Below are positions 28,347 through 35,467 of a DNA stretch of 36,822 nt, one piece after another. Location: assembly GCA_036495685.1 (NCBI GenBank), contig DASXMJ010000054.1:1-36822 (forward strand), written 5' to 3'. The position numbers and the translations under genes were made by a program. Source of the DNA: Candidatus Binataceae bacterium (GTDB taxonomy: Bacteria; Desulfobacterota; Binatia; Binatales; Binataceae). Position 1 is the first letter of the stretch, and each line of letters starts with the position of its first letter. The notes beneath the pieces were generated by a model. The model searched no databases. It was not told the DNA's origin and saw nothing but the letters and a program-made list of their open reading frames with translations.

Positions 28347-28846
28347 TGGCCAAAGACACTAGCAGCAAGAGCCCACGCCCAAAGCTGCCGGTCCGGCGCG
28401 AAGTATCCGCCGGTGGCCTGGTGTACCGTCGGCGGCACGACGGCGGACTTGAATTCGTGCTGATTCGCCCCAAAGGAGCCGACACCTGGGCGTTGCCGAA
28501 AGGTCATATCGAGAAAGGCGAAAGTGCCGAAGACGCCGCGGTGCGCGAGGTGCGCGAAGAAACCGGCCTGGAAGTAGGCCACATCGAACCGCTAGGCGAC
28601 GTGTCTTACGTTTTCTCGTGGCGCGACCAGCCCCAAGCTTCGCTGGTGAGAATTTTCAAGCGCGTGCGGTTCTTCACGATGGAATTTGCAGGAGGCGATT
28701 CAAAGGCTCACGACGGGGAGATCGAAGAAGTAGCGTGGTATCGAGCCGAAGAGGCCTGCCAACGTGCAAGCTACAAGGACGAACGCGGCCTGATCGGAAA
28801 GGCTATCTCATTATTGTCCAGGCGCGAGACCGGAGGGGTGGGGTAG
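28346..28846 (+). CDS. NUDIX hydrolase
   Basis: Pyrophosphohydrolase of the NUDIX superfamily. The 166-residue protein has a complete NUDIX box at 53-75, with its key residues in GHIEKGES and REVREETGL. The start EVSAGGLVYRRR and the LIRPKGADTWALPKGH context resemble the MutT/Ap4A-hydrolase-like subgroup. The substrate cannot be told from sequence alone. The ATG overlaps the recG stop, so it is probably co-transcribed with recG. Its last 36 bases overlap the end of the convergent lipoprotein gene on the other strand. Confidence 0.9.
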   Translation: MAKDTSSKSPRPKLPVRREVSAGGLVYRRRHDGGLEFVLIRPKGADTWALPKGHIEKGESAEDAAVREVREETGLEVGHIEPLGDVSYVFSWRDQPQASLVRIFKRVRFFTMEFAGGDSKAHDGEIEEVAWYRAEEACQRASYKDERGLIGKAISLLSRRETGGVG

Positions 28847-30145
28847 TTCGCTCCGGTTGCCGCTCTCGATTTGAGTCTCCGACCAGATGGATGGCTCCAG
28901 CGTTTCCATCGCTTGTGCCGCGGCGCCGATAGCCACCAACACCTCGTGGTCGCGATAGTCGACCTCGTGCCGCGTATTGCCGAGCAGTTTGTCCAGGGTG
29001 GTCGTGTAGACGGCCGCGAATTTGGCGGCGGTGCCGCTTTCCGCAAACACCAACAGCCATATTACCGAGATCTGGCGGCCGGATTGGAGGATGACCATCT
29101 GGTCGCCGGCCCAACGCCCCGCCAGCGCCACTTCCGGCGCGTCCTTGCCGAGGTTGCGCTGCAGGAGAATGCGCAGCAGCAGTTCGCCGTAGGTGTCGTC
29201 ATCCACCTTGCTCCAGGAACTCATCGTTCGCTCGTAACCGTGGATTGCCACCCTCACCGGGGGCTTCGGATGAACGAAGTAGTCGTCCGAGTGGATGACC
29301 TGATGCGTCGAGAGGGGAGGGTTCGCGTAAAGCGCGTCGACCGCCTTCCACCCTCCACGCCGATAAGCCTCCGCAACGAATCGGACGCCATCGGAATATT
29401 GGAAGACCAAGGGAATCGCCAGTCCGTCGGGGGTGTCGGGCGCTTCTTTCGTGAGCTCCTTGGCGATATCGGGAAGATACATGAGGAGCCCATCTATCAC
29501 CGAGGCGTCCATCCGACCAGCCACGTAGGCGTAGCCGGCCAGCGTCGCGTCACCTTCCGCAACTGACTTGAGCGCCAGCGCGCTGTCGTCGTTGTTCTTC
29601 ACCTGGTCGAGCTTTTTGTCGAGATCAAAATGTTGATCCTGGAGCGCGTGCGTAAGCTCATGAGCCAGCACCATTTCTCCGCCGACATCGTGCTGGGCGA
29701 CAAACTCGGCGGTGTTGGTGAAAAAGCCCAGGTTCGTGCCGCCGGCCACCAAAACCATTTCCTTGGAATGAGGATCGTAGAAACCTGCGACCTGGTTGCG
29801 CAGCAGTTTGAGCGATTCCGCCTTGAGGTCGATTCCGGAAGGGTACAGACCTACCAGCGCCCCGGCCGTGCCATCGGCTAGCAATTGATTTTCGGTGTAA
29901 TCGCGCATCAGGTCGCTTTCCATCTGCTGCTCGGCCTGGTCGCGATCTTTCACGACCAACGGCACCGGCCTGAGAAAGTTGAGTTGGCGGATTTGCTGAA
30001 GTCCTTGCTCGACCCTATCGACCTTGGGCTGATTGAGGGAATGGCCATTGACGAGGGCGTACGCGCAGCCCGCCAACAGAACCCCGCACGCCGCCGTCAC
30101 CAGGCGTCGCGCGGCACTCCGAGGAACGCCGAGATATGACGTCAT
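28811..30145 (-). CDS. lipoprotein zinc metallopeptidase, gluzincin-like
   Basis: I recognise the architecture but not a named family. The 444-residue product begins with a basic n-region, a hydrophobic stretch and the lipobox LLAGC (Cys27), so it is probably a lipoprotein of the periplasmic face. HELTH at 162-166, followed by a downstream EGDA (Glu197), forms a HExxH plus E zinc site as in gluzincins. The sequence around it is AHELTHALQDQHFDL, and SVAEGDATLAGYAY follows 28 residues later. The rest lacks known domains. The start overlaps the rlpA stop by 4 bases (ATGA), so the two are translationally coupled. A role in cell-wall or envelope protein turnover is inferred from that link. Confidence 0.8.
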   Translation of the reverse strand: MTSYLGVPRSAARRLVTAACGVLLAGCAYALVNGHSLNQPKVDRVEQGLQQIRQLNFLRPVPLVVKDRDQAEQQMESDLMRDYTENQLLADGTAGALVGLYPSGIDLKAESLKLLRNQVAGFYDPHSKEMVLVAGGTNLGFFTNTAEFVAQHDVGGEMVLAHELTHALQDQHFDLDKKLDQVKNNDDSALALKSVAEGDATLAGYAYVAGRMDASVIDGLLMYLPDIAKELTKEAPDTPDGLAIPLVFQYSDGVRFVAEAYRRGGWKAVDALYANPPLSTHQVIHSDDYFVHPKPPVRVAIHGYERTMSSWSKVDDDTYGELLLRILLQRNLGKDAPEVALAGRWAGDQMVILQSGRQISVIWLLVFAESGTAAKFAAVYTTTLDKLLGNTRHEVDYRDHEVLVAIGAAAQAMETLEPSIWSETQIESGNRSELPHPSGLAPGQ

Positions 30146-30888
30146 TCGCTTACGATGATGATGGGCAAGCCGAAACGCGAGCTCTGGTCAGCGCGCGCCT
30201 GTGCCTCTCGGCGCGTCGCAAACCCGCCCATCCGCACCCGATAATAGCGACGACTGCCCGCATCGACCTGGTCCACGCGAACGTCAGGATAGTACGCGGA
30301 CAGTTCGGAACGTAGATGATTCGCGTTGGACGAGCTAGCGAAAGAACCAAGCTGTACGAAATAGCGCGGCGGCGTTCCGATAGGCGAGGCACCCGGCGGA
30401 ACGGTCACCAAATCGAGTCTGACGCGCGCCGTCCCGGGTCCGGTCACGCCGAGGACCGTCGCTGCTTTGCGCGACAGGTCGATTTTACGGCCCTTCATGT
30501 AGGGGCCGTGATCGTTGATTCGCACCTCGACCGATCGCCCGTTATCGAGGTTGGTCACCATCACCTGGCTTCCGAGGGGATAGAGGGTCGAGGCGGCCGT
30601 CAGGTCATCTTGGTTGTAGATCTCACCACTGGAGGTCGCATGGCCGTTGAACCCCGGGCCGTACCACGAGGCGACGCCGAATTGCGAATATGGAGGAGCG
30701 GGGACCGCGGGTATCGAGGCGACAACCGGTGGGGCAGAGGGGGGGAGCGGTCGAGTTGTCGCACATCCGGCGAACACCAGGCTCGCGACGCCCGAAGCAA
30801 CCGCACCACGAAAGTGGCGACCTCCTTCCCGTACTTCCACCACCACACCCAATCCACACGAAATTATAGGCGACCGGGGGTGGGCCAT
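30142..30888 (-). CDS. rlpA: RlpA-like septal lytic transglycosylase lipoprotein
   Basis: Cleaves glycan strands lacking stem peptides during septation. A lipobox (LVFAGC) is followed by a proline-rich linker, a double-psi beta-barrel (GVASWYGPGFNGHATSSGEIYN ... VRINDHGPYMKGRKIDLS, with the conserved catalytic-region aspartate in NDHGPY) and a C-terminal SPOR domain (RYFVQLGSFASSSNA ... RVRMGGFATRREAQA). The start is uncertain. The ATG at 30888 gives 248 residues with an odd N-terminus. In-frame GTG codons at 30846, 30843 and 30840 would give a shorter, more typical lipoprotein signal. A TATAAT on this strand (30868-30863) also lies between these choices, which favours the GTG starts. It is the upstream gene of the pair with the metallopeptidase. 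Confidence 0.88.
   Translation of the reverse strand: MAHPRSPIISCGLGVVVEVREGGRHFRGAVASGVASLVFAGCATTRPLPPSAPPVVASIPAVPAPPYSQFGVASWYGPGFNGHATSSGEIYNQDDLTAASTLYPLGSQVMVTNLDNGRSVEVRINDHGPYMKGRKIDLSRKAATVLGVTGPGTARVRLDLVTVPPGASPIGTPPRYFVQLGSFASSSNANHLRSELSAYYPDVRVDQVDAGSRRYYRVRMGGFATRREAQARADQSSRFGLPIIIVSE
30863..30868 (-). promoter_or_regulatory. candidate -10 element for rlpA
   Basis: A perfect TATAAT on the minus strand, about 17 bases upstream of the GTG cluster at 30846-30838. The matching -35 region is weak (TTCATG at 17-base spacing). If it is used, the ATG at 30888 cannot be the rlpA start. Confidence 0.4.
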
Positions 30889-31294
30889 GAAGAGGGGTCG
30901 GCTGGGGCGATGGACTTAATTCCAACGCCGTCTGTCATTGCCCGGTTTCGCCAATGGCCAGAGCCGCTGTCATGCAGAAATGACTAACCCCGGCAATGGG
31001 GATGCCTACGGTGATCTCCGAGAAGGGGACGGACCGCTTATCCGCGAAGCGACGGCAGCAGAAGCGAAAGGTCGTTGTCTCCCCCTATCTGAAGCATTTA
31101 TTAGCAGCAGTCTCAGGACCCTCGCGAAAGCAGCTAAGCAGGGTTCGGAGGGCGGTTGCGACGTTGGTTGGAGTTGAGTCCGTCAAGGGTGCGCGGCCTT
31201 GAGGGGCTCGCTGCGGGCAACGACACGACAACGGGCCAACGCTGCTGCTCGAACGTGCATGCCTCTTCGGGCGCATGGTAGCATTCTGAGCGCG
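30889..31294 (+). other. 406-base divergent intergenic region
   Basis: Region between rlpA (minus) and the dGTPase gene (plus). It should hold promoters for both directions. The only coding possibility I see is a basic 66-codon frame starting with ATG at 31002 and ending at 31202 (MPTVISEKGTDRLSAKRR, then a lysine/arginine-rich stretch). It has no ribosome site and no recognisable family. No tRNA, repeat or terminator is evident. Confidence 0.5.
31002..31202 (+). CDS. possible small basic protein
   Basis: A 66-codon frame coding for a strongly basic peptide with an early RRQQKRK cluster and a second basic helix (SRKQLSRVRRAVATLVG). No family is recognised. The upstream region lacks a clear ribosome site, though it ends about 90 bases before the dGTPase start in the same orientation. 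Codon use includes TTA and CGA, which are rare among the neighbouring genes, so a chance frame is more likely. Confidence 0.18.
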   Translation: MPTVISEKGTDRLSAKRRQQKRKVVVSPYLKHLLAAVSGPSRKQLSRVRRAVATLVGVESVKGARP

Positions 31295-32455
31295 ATGCTC
31301 TTAAATCGGCAGGCCCTGGAGGAAGTCGAACAGCGGACCCTTGCGCCCTACGCGATGCTCTCGGCCAACAGTCGCGGGCGCCGATTCCCCGAACCCGAAC
31401 ATCCGATGCGGACCGCGTTTCAACGCGACCGTGATCGAATCATTCACTCCGCGGCCTTTCGCCGCCTCGAATACAAGACCCAGGTCTTCGTGAATCACGA
31501 GGGCGACTACTATCGAACGCGTCTCACCCACACCCTGGAGGCAGCGCAGATTACCCGAACCGTCGCGCGGTCGCTGGGGCTGAACATTGAGCTGGCAGAG
31601 GCGATCGCGCTCGCTCATGACCTCGGCCATACTCCATTTGGACACGCAGGCGAGCGCTTCCTGAACGAGTTGATGTCCCCGTACGGCGGTTTTGATCACA
31701 ACGCGCAGAGCCTGCGCACCGTCGATTGGATCGAAATCCGTTATCCGAATTTTCGCGGACTTAATCTTACTTTCGAGGTGCGCGAGGGCATCATCAAACA
31801 CTCTAATTTTCAGAATCGCCCCGCGGCGCTGGAGTTCGACCCCTCCACCTGGCCATGCCTCGAGGCGCAGATCGTCGACCAGGCTGACGAAATCGCCTAT
31901 CTGGCGCACGACGTTGACGACGGCGTGAAAGCGCAGATGTTGACGGGGGAGGATTTGAGCGCGTCGATGCTGTATCGGAGCGCATCCGTACAGGCGCGCG
32001 CGAGTGTTCGCGACGGCGATGTGCGGGTTATAGGGAGTCAGACCGTGATTCGAATGATCGATGCGATGTCTACGGACCTGGTTACACAGATTGCGTCGGA
32101 CTTCGAGCGCTCCTCGATTCGAAGCGTAGAAGGAATCAGGCAGGCCGGAAGGAGGCTGGCCGCGTTTTCACCGGAAATGGCGCAGCAAGTAGCGGAACTC
32201 AAAGAGATCATGCGCCAGCGACTTTACCGGCACTATCGAGTGAACCGTATGACGGAAAAGGCGGGTAGGGTGCTCGCCCGGCTCTTCGAAACTTATCTGG
32301 CTGAACCGGGCCAGATGCCCGAGCATATTCTCAAACGGGCTGAACAGGACCACGAATCAATCGCGCGTGTAGTCGCGGACTACGTGGCGGGAATGACCGA
32401 TCGCTTTGCGCTCGACGAATATCGGAAACTCTTCGACCCTGATGAGCGAGTCTGA
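31295..32455 (+). CDS. dgt: deoxyguanosinetriphosphate triphosphohydrolase-like protein (HD domain)
   Basis: HD-domain hydrolase that releases triphosphate from dNTPs. The 386-residue length fits the type 2 dGTPase-like family. Motifs include AFRRLEYKTQVF, RLTHTLEAAQI (first metal histidine), LAHDLGHTPFGHAGE (HD pair) and DQADEIAYLAHDVDD (downstream aspartate). The ATG at 31295 is chosen because it gives a family-like N-terminus (MLLNRQALEEVEQRTLAPYA). In-frame ATGs at 31199 and 31259 would add unlikely arginine-rich sequence. It overlaps the following TPR gene by 14 bases. Substrate preference among dNTPs is not predictable here. Confidence 0.9.
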   Translation: MLLNRQALEEVEQRTLAPYAMLSANSRGRRFPEPEHPMRTAFQRDRDRIIHSAAFRRLEYKTQVFVNHEGDYYRTRLTHTLEAAQITRTVARSLGLNIELAEAIALAHDLGHTPFGHAGERFLNELMSPYGGFDHNAQSLRTVDWIEIRYPNFRGLNLTFEVREGIIKHSNFQNRPAALEFDPSTWPCLEAQIVDQADEIAYLAHDVDDGVKAQMLTGEDLSASMLYRSASVQARASVRDGDVRVIGSQTVIRMIDAMSTDLVTQIASDFERSSIRSVEGIRQAGRRLAAFSPEMAQQVAELKEIMRQRLYRHYRVNRMTEKAGRVLARLFETYLAEPGQMPEHILKRAEQDHESIARVVADYVAGMTDRFALDEYRKLFDPDERV

Positions 32456-33038
32456 CCGGGCGTCGCGCCAGAAGCGCCATCGTGAGCGCCAAACGGTCGT
32501 TATCCGGCGAGAGGACCACGTGGGCGATCCGATCTCCATCGCGTGGCTGGTGCCGGCGGAGACACTAGGGGACGCAATCGTCGGTCGGCTGCACGACTAC
32601 CTGGGACGCAGAGTTCGCATCAAGAAAGCCGAGATCTCACGCGACACCATCGAGGTGCAGGTGGAAGTCCACGGGTGGCGCGAGGAAGCGAACCGGCTGG
32701 CCAGCGCGGCGCGAGATCTCTCGGAGAAGGGCGCCAAACGCGGTGCGCTCGCGATGTGCCGGGAGGCCTTGGAACTCGATTCGCTCAGCGTCGAGGCAAT
32801 GACCGCAATGGGAACCATACTGGCGGCCCTCGGGAAGGACGAAGAGGCTCTCGATGCCTTCCAGCACGCGCGCGAGTTCGGAGACGAGGGCGTGTCCGTC
32901 GTCCTGGCGATGCTAGAGGGCGCGATCCGTCTAGGCTGGCTCGCCTCCGCCGAGCGCTACGCCCAGGAGGCACTCCGTCTCGACCCGGAAAACCTCCAGG
33001 CTCGGGACGCACTGCACTCAATCAAACAGCGAATCTAG
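32442..33038 (+). CDS. TPR-repeat hypothetical protein
   Basis: The 198-residue product has an N-terminal region of about 85 residues with beta-rich character (QTVVIRRED, then RIKKAEISRDTIEVQVEV). It is followed by three tetratricopeptide-like helical hairpins, including the motifs KRGALAMCREALELDSLSVEAMTA, KDEEALDAFQHAREFG and SAERYAQEALRLDPENLQA. No signal peptide or membrane segment is seen. It overlaps the end of the dGTPase-like gene by 14 bases, so the two are probably translated from one message. TPRs suggest protein binding. The partner and job are unknown. Confidence 0.8.
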   Translation: MSESDRASRQKRHRERQTVVIRREDHVGDPISIAWLVPAETLGDAIVGRLHDYLGRRVRIKKAEISRDTIEVQVEVHGWREEANRLASAARDLSEKGAKRGALAMCREALELDSLSVEAMTAMGTILAALGKDEEALDAFQHAREFGDEGVSVVLAMLEGAIRLGWLASAERYAQEALRLDPENLQARDALHSIKQRI

Positions 33039-33234
33039 GTGTGACCCGTTCACCTTGTACGAGCAAGCCACCATGGGGCAGCGGAGCGTTGCTTGGGGTG
33101 CCATCGTCCATGAGCCGCAACTTTGGGCGTTCGTTACCATCGGGCGCATCGATCCGATTAAGGCGGATATAATCACGAGGCGGCTGAGTGCAGCTGTAGG
33201 CGGAACTGCCGGGTTATTCTACAAGTAGGGTCGG
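33039..33234 (+). other. convergent intergenic region
   Basis: 196 bases between the TPR gene and the convergent bacterioferritin gene. It contains a 51-codon frame at 33073-33228 (MGQRSVAWGAIVHEPQLWAF onward) without a ribosome site or recognisable family, and an isolated TATAAT at 33168-33173 without a -35. I see no intrinsic terminator for either gene. Confidence 0.4.
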
Positions 33235-33711
33235 TCAGCTCGCGCTGCCGGATTGCAGCTGAATGTAGTTCTCGATTCCGATCTGCTCGATCAGGTCCTT
33301 CTGGATCTCTATGAAATCGATGCTCTTTTCTTCGTCGCGCATAATTTCTTCGAGCAGGTCGCGTGTGACAAAGTCTTTCACCGTTTCCGTGTGCGCAAGC
33401 GCGGCTCTTATGTCGCCGAGCGCCTTCAGTTCTAGCTTCAGATCGCAGTCGAGGACCTCTTTCACGTTCTCCCCGATCTGCAGGTGGTCAAGGTCCTGGA
33501 GATTCGGCAGTCCTTCAAGAAAAAGAATCCGCTCGATGATCCGGTCCGCATGTTTCATTTCCTCGATCGACTGATCACGCTCGTACTTGCCTAGCTTGGT
33601 CACACCCCAGTGATCGAGCTGCTTGGCGTGCAGGAAGTACTGGTTGATCGAGGTCAATTCGTTGCGCAGTACGGTATTCAGAAACTGGATAACCTGGCCG
33701 TCACCCTTCAC
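33235..33711 (-). CDS. bfr: bacterioferritin with altered ferroxidase site
   Basis: Iron-storage protein that forms a 24-subunit shell with haem bound between subunits. The 158-residue sequence aligns closely with E. coli Bfr over its whole length. The haem ligand Met52 and ferroxidase ligands Glu18, Glu51, His54, Glu94 and Glu127 are present. The position of His130 is serine (DEEKSID where the family has DEExHID). This residue normally binds the second iron, so iron oxidation may be slower or altered. A GTG start with GGGGAG upstream gives the normal MKGD beginning. It lies 78 bases after bfd and is probably co-transcribed with it. Confidence 0.94.
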   Translation of the reverse strand: MKGDGQVIQFLNTVLRNELTSINQYFLHAKQLDHWGVTKLGKYERDQSIEEMKHADRIIERILFLEGLPNLQDLDHLQIGENVKEVLDCDLKLELKALGDIRAALAHTETVKDFVTRDLLEEIMRDEEKSIDFIEIQKDLIEQIGIENYIQLQSGSAS

Positions 33712-33789
33712 GGTCGTTTCTCCCCGCTGGCGAAGTCGAGGCTTGCGATGTCGAGCTTAGGGCATCGGCCCCGATCAAAGGAATGCGAA

Positions 33790-33993
33790 CTAGGCGTCGG
33801 AGGCGTGCGAATCCTGGCGCAGATCAACCCCGTTCCGTCCCGTCGTAAGCATATCGCGGAGGGCGGGCGCGCACTTGCCACACTTCGGCTTCACTCCCAG
33901 TGAGCGATAGAAGGCGGCCACGGAGCATGCGCCGGAATCGGTATGCGAGCGAGCCTGGCGATCGCTGATAGCGTTGCAGATACACACGTACAT
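33790..33993 (-). CDS. bfd: bacterioferritin-associated ferredoxin
   Basis: Small [2Fe-2S] protein that reduces the core iron of bacterioferritin and releases Fe(II). The 67-residue product has the BFD pattern of four cysteines: MYVCICNAISD (C4, C6) and KCGKC (C38, C41), with GACSVAAFYRSLGV between them. The ATG at 33993 follows an AGGA ribosome site and gives the usual MYVCICN start. The open frame continues upstream through the Fur box and is not coding there. A Fur site 31-49 bases upstream, and bfr next downstream, fit induction under iron starvation. Confidence 0.9.
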   Translation of the reverse strand: MYVCICNAISDRQARSHTDSGACSVAAFYRSLGVKPKCGKCAPALRDMLTTGRNGVDLRQDSHASDA

Positions 33994-34023
33994 GCTTTGA
34001 ATGTCCTGGCGGTGGCGCCCGTT

Positions 34024-34042
34024 GATAATGATAATGATTATC
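34024..34042 (-). promoter_or_regulatory. Fur box controlling bfd-bfr
   Basis: The plus-strand 19-mer GATAATGATAATGATTATC matches the classical Fur consensus at 18 of 19 positions. It sits in a longer palindrome, TTGATAAT at 34022-34029 and ATTATCAA at 34037-34044. It lies 31-49 bases upstream of the bfd start codon. On the minus strand it overlaps a GATAAT that could be the -10, with a weak TTGCAG 16 bases upstream, so Fur-Fe(II) binding would block transcription. Confidence 0.88.
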
Positions 34043-34129
34043 AAATTCTGCGTTTACCCTGCAAGACCCTGCGCCAACCCGCTCGAAAAAATGAGCCTAG
34101 CCCGAGACGCAGGGCGAACCCGCGGGGGA

Positions 34130-34886
34130 TCAGGCTCTTACCTGGGAGCGACGGAGCCATTCGTCGAGACCGATGCGGCCGAGCCGCGCCTCGCCCAACG
34201 GCACCAGCGATCGTTCCTCGACGCGGCCGCCCCAGTATCGGGCCTCGGGGTCGCTAACGACCTTTCGCGGGTCGCCGACCGCTTTCAGATAGCGGGAGAC
34301 GATTTCGTTGAATGGCGCTCGTTCCGGGCCGGCGATGTCGAGAATGGCGTTTCGGGGCCCCCCAAGCGCCACATCGGCGACAATGGGTGCAACGTCGTCC
34401 GCCGCGATGGGCTGGAACAGGCCCGGGCGAAAGCCTGACCAGGCTTCCCTGCGCACCTGAATCGGCGATGGCGCCGAGGAATTCCAGGAACTGCGTCGAG
34501 CGTACGATGGTGTAGGGTAGGCCGGAGCTCTCGATCAGTCTCTCTTGGACGACCTTGGCGCGGAAATAGCCATTGTCGGGCGAACGGTCGGTTCCGACGA
34601 TGGAGAGCGCGACATGGTGCCCGACGCCGGCGGCGGCTTCCGCCGCGAGAAGATTGCGGCCTGAGGTCTGGAAGAATTCCAGCACCGCCTTGTCCTCAAA
34701 AGAGGGCGAGTTGGCGAGGTCTATCACCACCGACGTGCCGGCCATGGCATCTTTCAGACCCTCGCCGGTGAGGATGTCGACGCCGGTCTTGGGCGAGGCG
34801 GCGACGACCTCATGGCCGCCTTGGCGTAGAATGGGGACAGTCTTCGAGCCGATGAGGCCGGTACCGCCGATGACGACGATCTTCAT
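34130..34886 (-). pseudogene. NAD(P)-binding (atypical SDR/NmrA-like) oxidoreductase, frameshifted
   Basis: The N-terminal part (34886 to about 34430) has the dinucleotide motif GGTGLIGS and reads well to IADSGAQGSLVRLSPG. It then runs out of frame into arginine-rich nonsense ending at 34254. The expected continuation (LFQPIAADDVAPIVADVALGG onward to GLDEWLRRSQVRA) is in the next frame and ends at 34130. Dropping one base in CCCGGG (34422-34427) joins the two into one protein of about 250 residues. This is either a true inactivating insertion or a sequencing error. AAGGAAG precedes the ATG. Neighbouring genes give no functional clue; the family is often involved in redox sensing or quinone/flavin-type reduction. 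Confidence 0.85.
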
Positions 34887-34959
34887 GGTTTATTCTTCCT
34901 TGTCGAAGACCGGAGACCCTTTGTTTCCATAGGGCCTACGGAATTTTTTACGCAACGTG

Positions 34960-34977
34960 AGCAGACTTGATTCTGCT
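34960..34977. promoter_or_regulatory. possible operator palindrome
   Basis: AGCAGA and TCTGCT form a perfect 6-bp inverted repeat separated by 6 bases, 74-91 bases upstream of the NAD(P)-binding gene start on the minus strand. Size and symmetry suit a dimeric regulator. No regulator gene is adjacent, and chance occurrence cannot be excluded. Confidence 0.3.
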
Positions 34978-35195
34978 GGACGAAACGCCAAGGACGACTG
35001 GCCTTAGACCTCCAGCACTTTCGCGGTCGGATGCTACCCACTTACAGTAGACCTGCCTTCACGGTTTCCACGCAAGAGATTTCTTAGATTGCCTGTGCTA
35101 TCGCCTTGTGGCCGTATGCTCGGCATTCCATGTCGGTGCGAATGGAAGATCGGCGACTGCACGGGTCGGTGGCGTATGGTCCAACCCCTCAAAGA

Positions 35196-35219
35196 CTCCG
35201 GCCTGGAGTTGTGCCGGAG
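35196..35219. repeat. inverted repeat in gene-free region
   Basis: CTCCGGC (35196-35202) and GCCGGAG (35213-35219) are perfect complements around a 10-base loop. No T-run follows on either strand, so it is not a standard intrinsic terminator. Its role is unknown. Confidence 0.4.
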
Positions 35220-35467
35220 GCCGTCTGATCGGCAAATCAAAACTGGCGCTACGCTCTAGTTGACATAATGTTGCTTATGCGAAGTACGCGTCGTGGGTCA
35301 AATCCCCGAGGGCGGTTCCATGCAGGTCTCCTCATTCGCGCCTCACCAAGCCACCCGAGGGTGGTCTCCCAAGGCGAGAGCAGTCGTCCAATTCTGATGC
35401 TCTGGAAGATCTCGATCGTCGCCCGTATCATGAAGCCCTTATGGAGCATTCGATTGATAGGAGCTCG

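Larger units (their letters stand above)
34887..35467 (+). other. 581-base region without genes
   Basis: No convincing coding frame. It holds an 18-base palindrome (34960-34977), a weak hairpin followed by six T (34927-34949) and a 7-bp inverted repeat with a 10-base loop (35196-35219). A stretch near 35290-35320 superficially resembles a tRNA T-arm plus CCA, but no matching 5' half is found. The low gene density contrasts with the first 33 kb. Confidence 0.6.

Noticed and set aside
33073-33228. 51-codon frame between the TPR gene and bfr
   Set aside because: No ribosome site, no family resemblance and a convergent intergenic position; noted only as a possibility.
33994-34044. Isoleucine-rich N-terminal extension of Bfd
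   Set aside because: The run of isoleucines is the Fur box read as codons; the real start is the ATG at 33993 giving MYVCICN.
35285-35325. tRNA 3'-end-like stretch (GGGTCAAATCCC followed by TTCCA)
   Set aside because: The T-loop is not canonical, the T-stem has mismatches, and no acceptor, D-arm or anticodon arm can be paired upstream.
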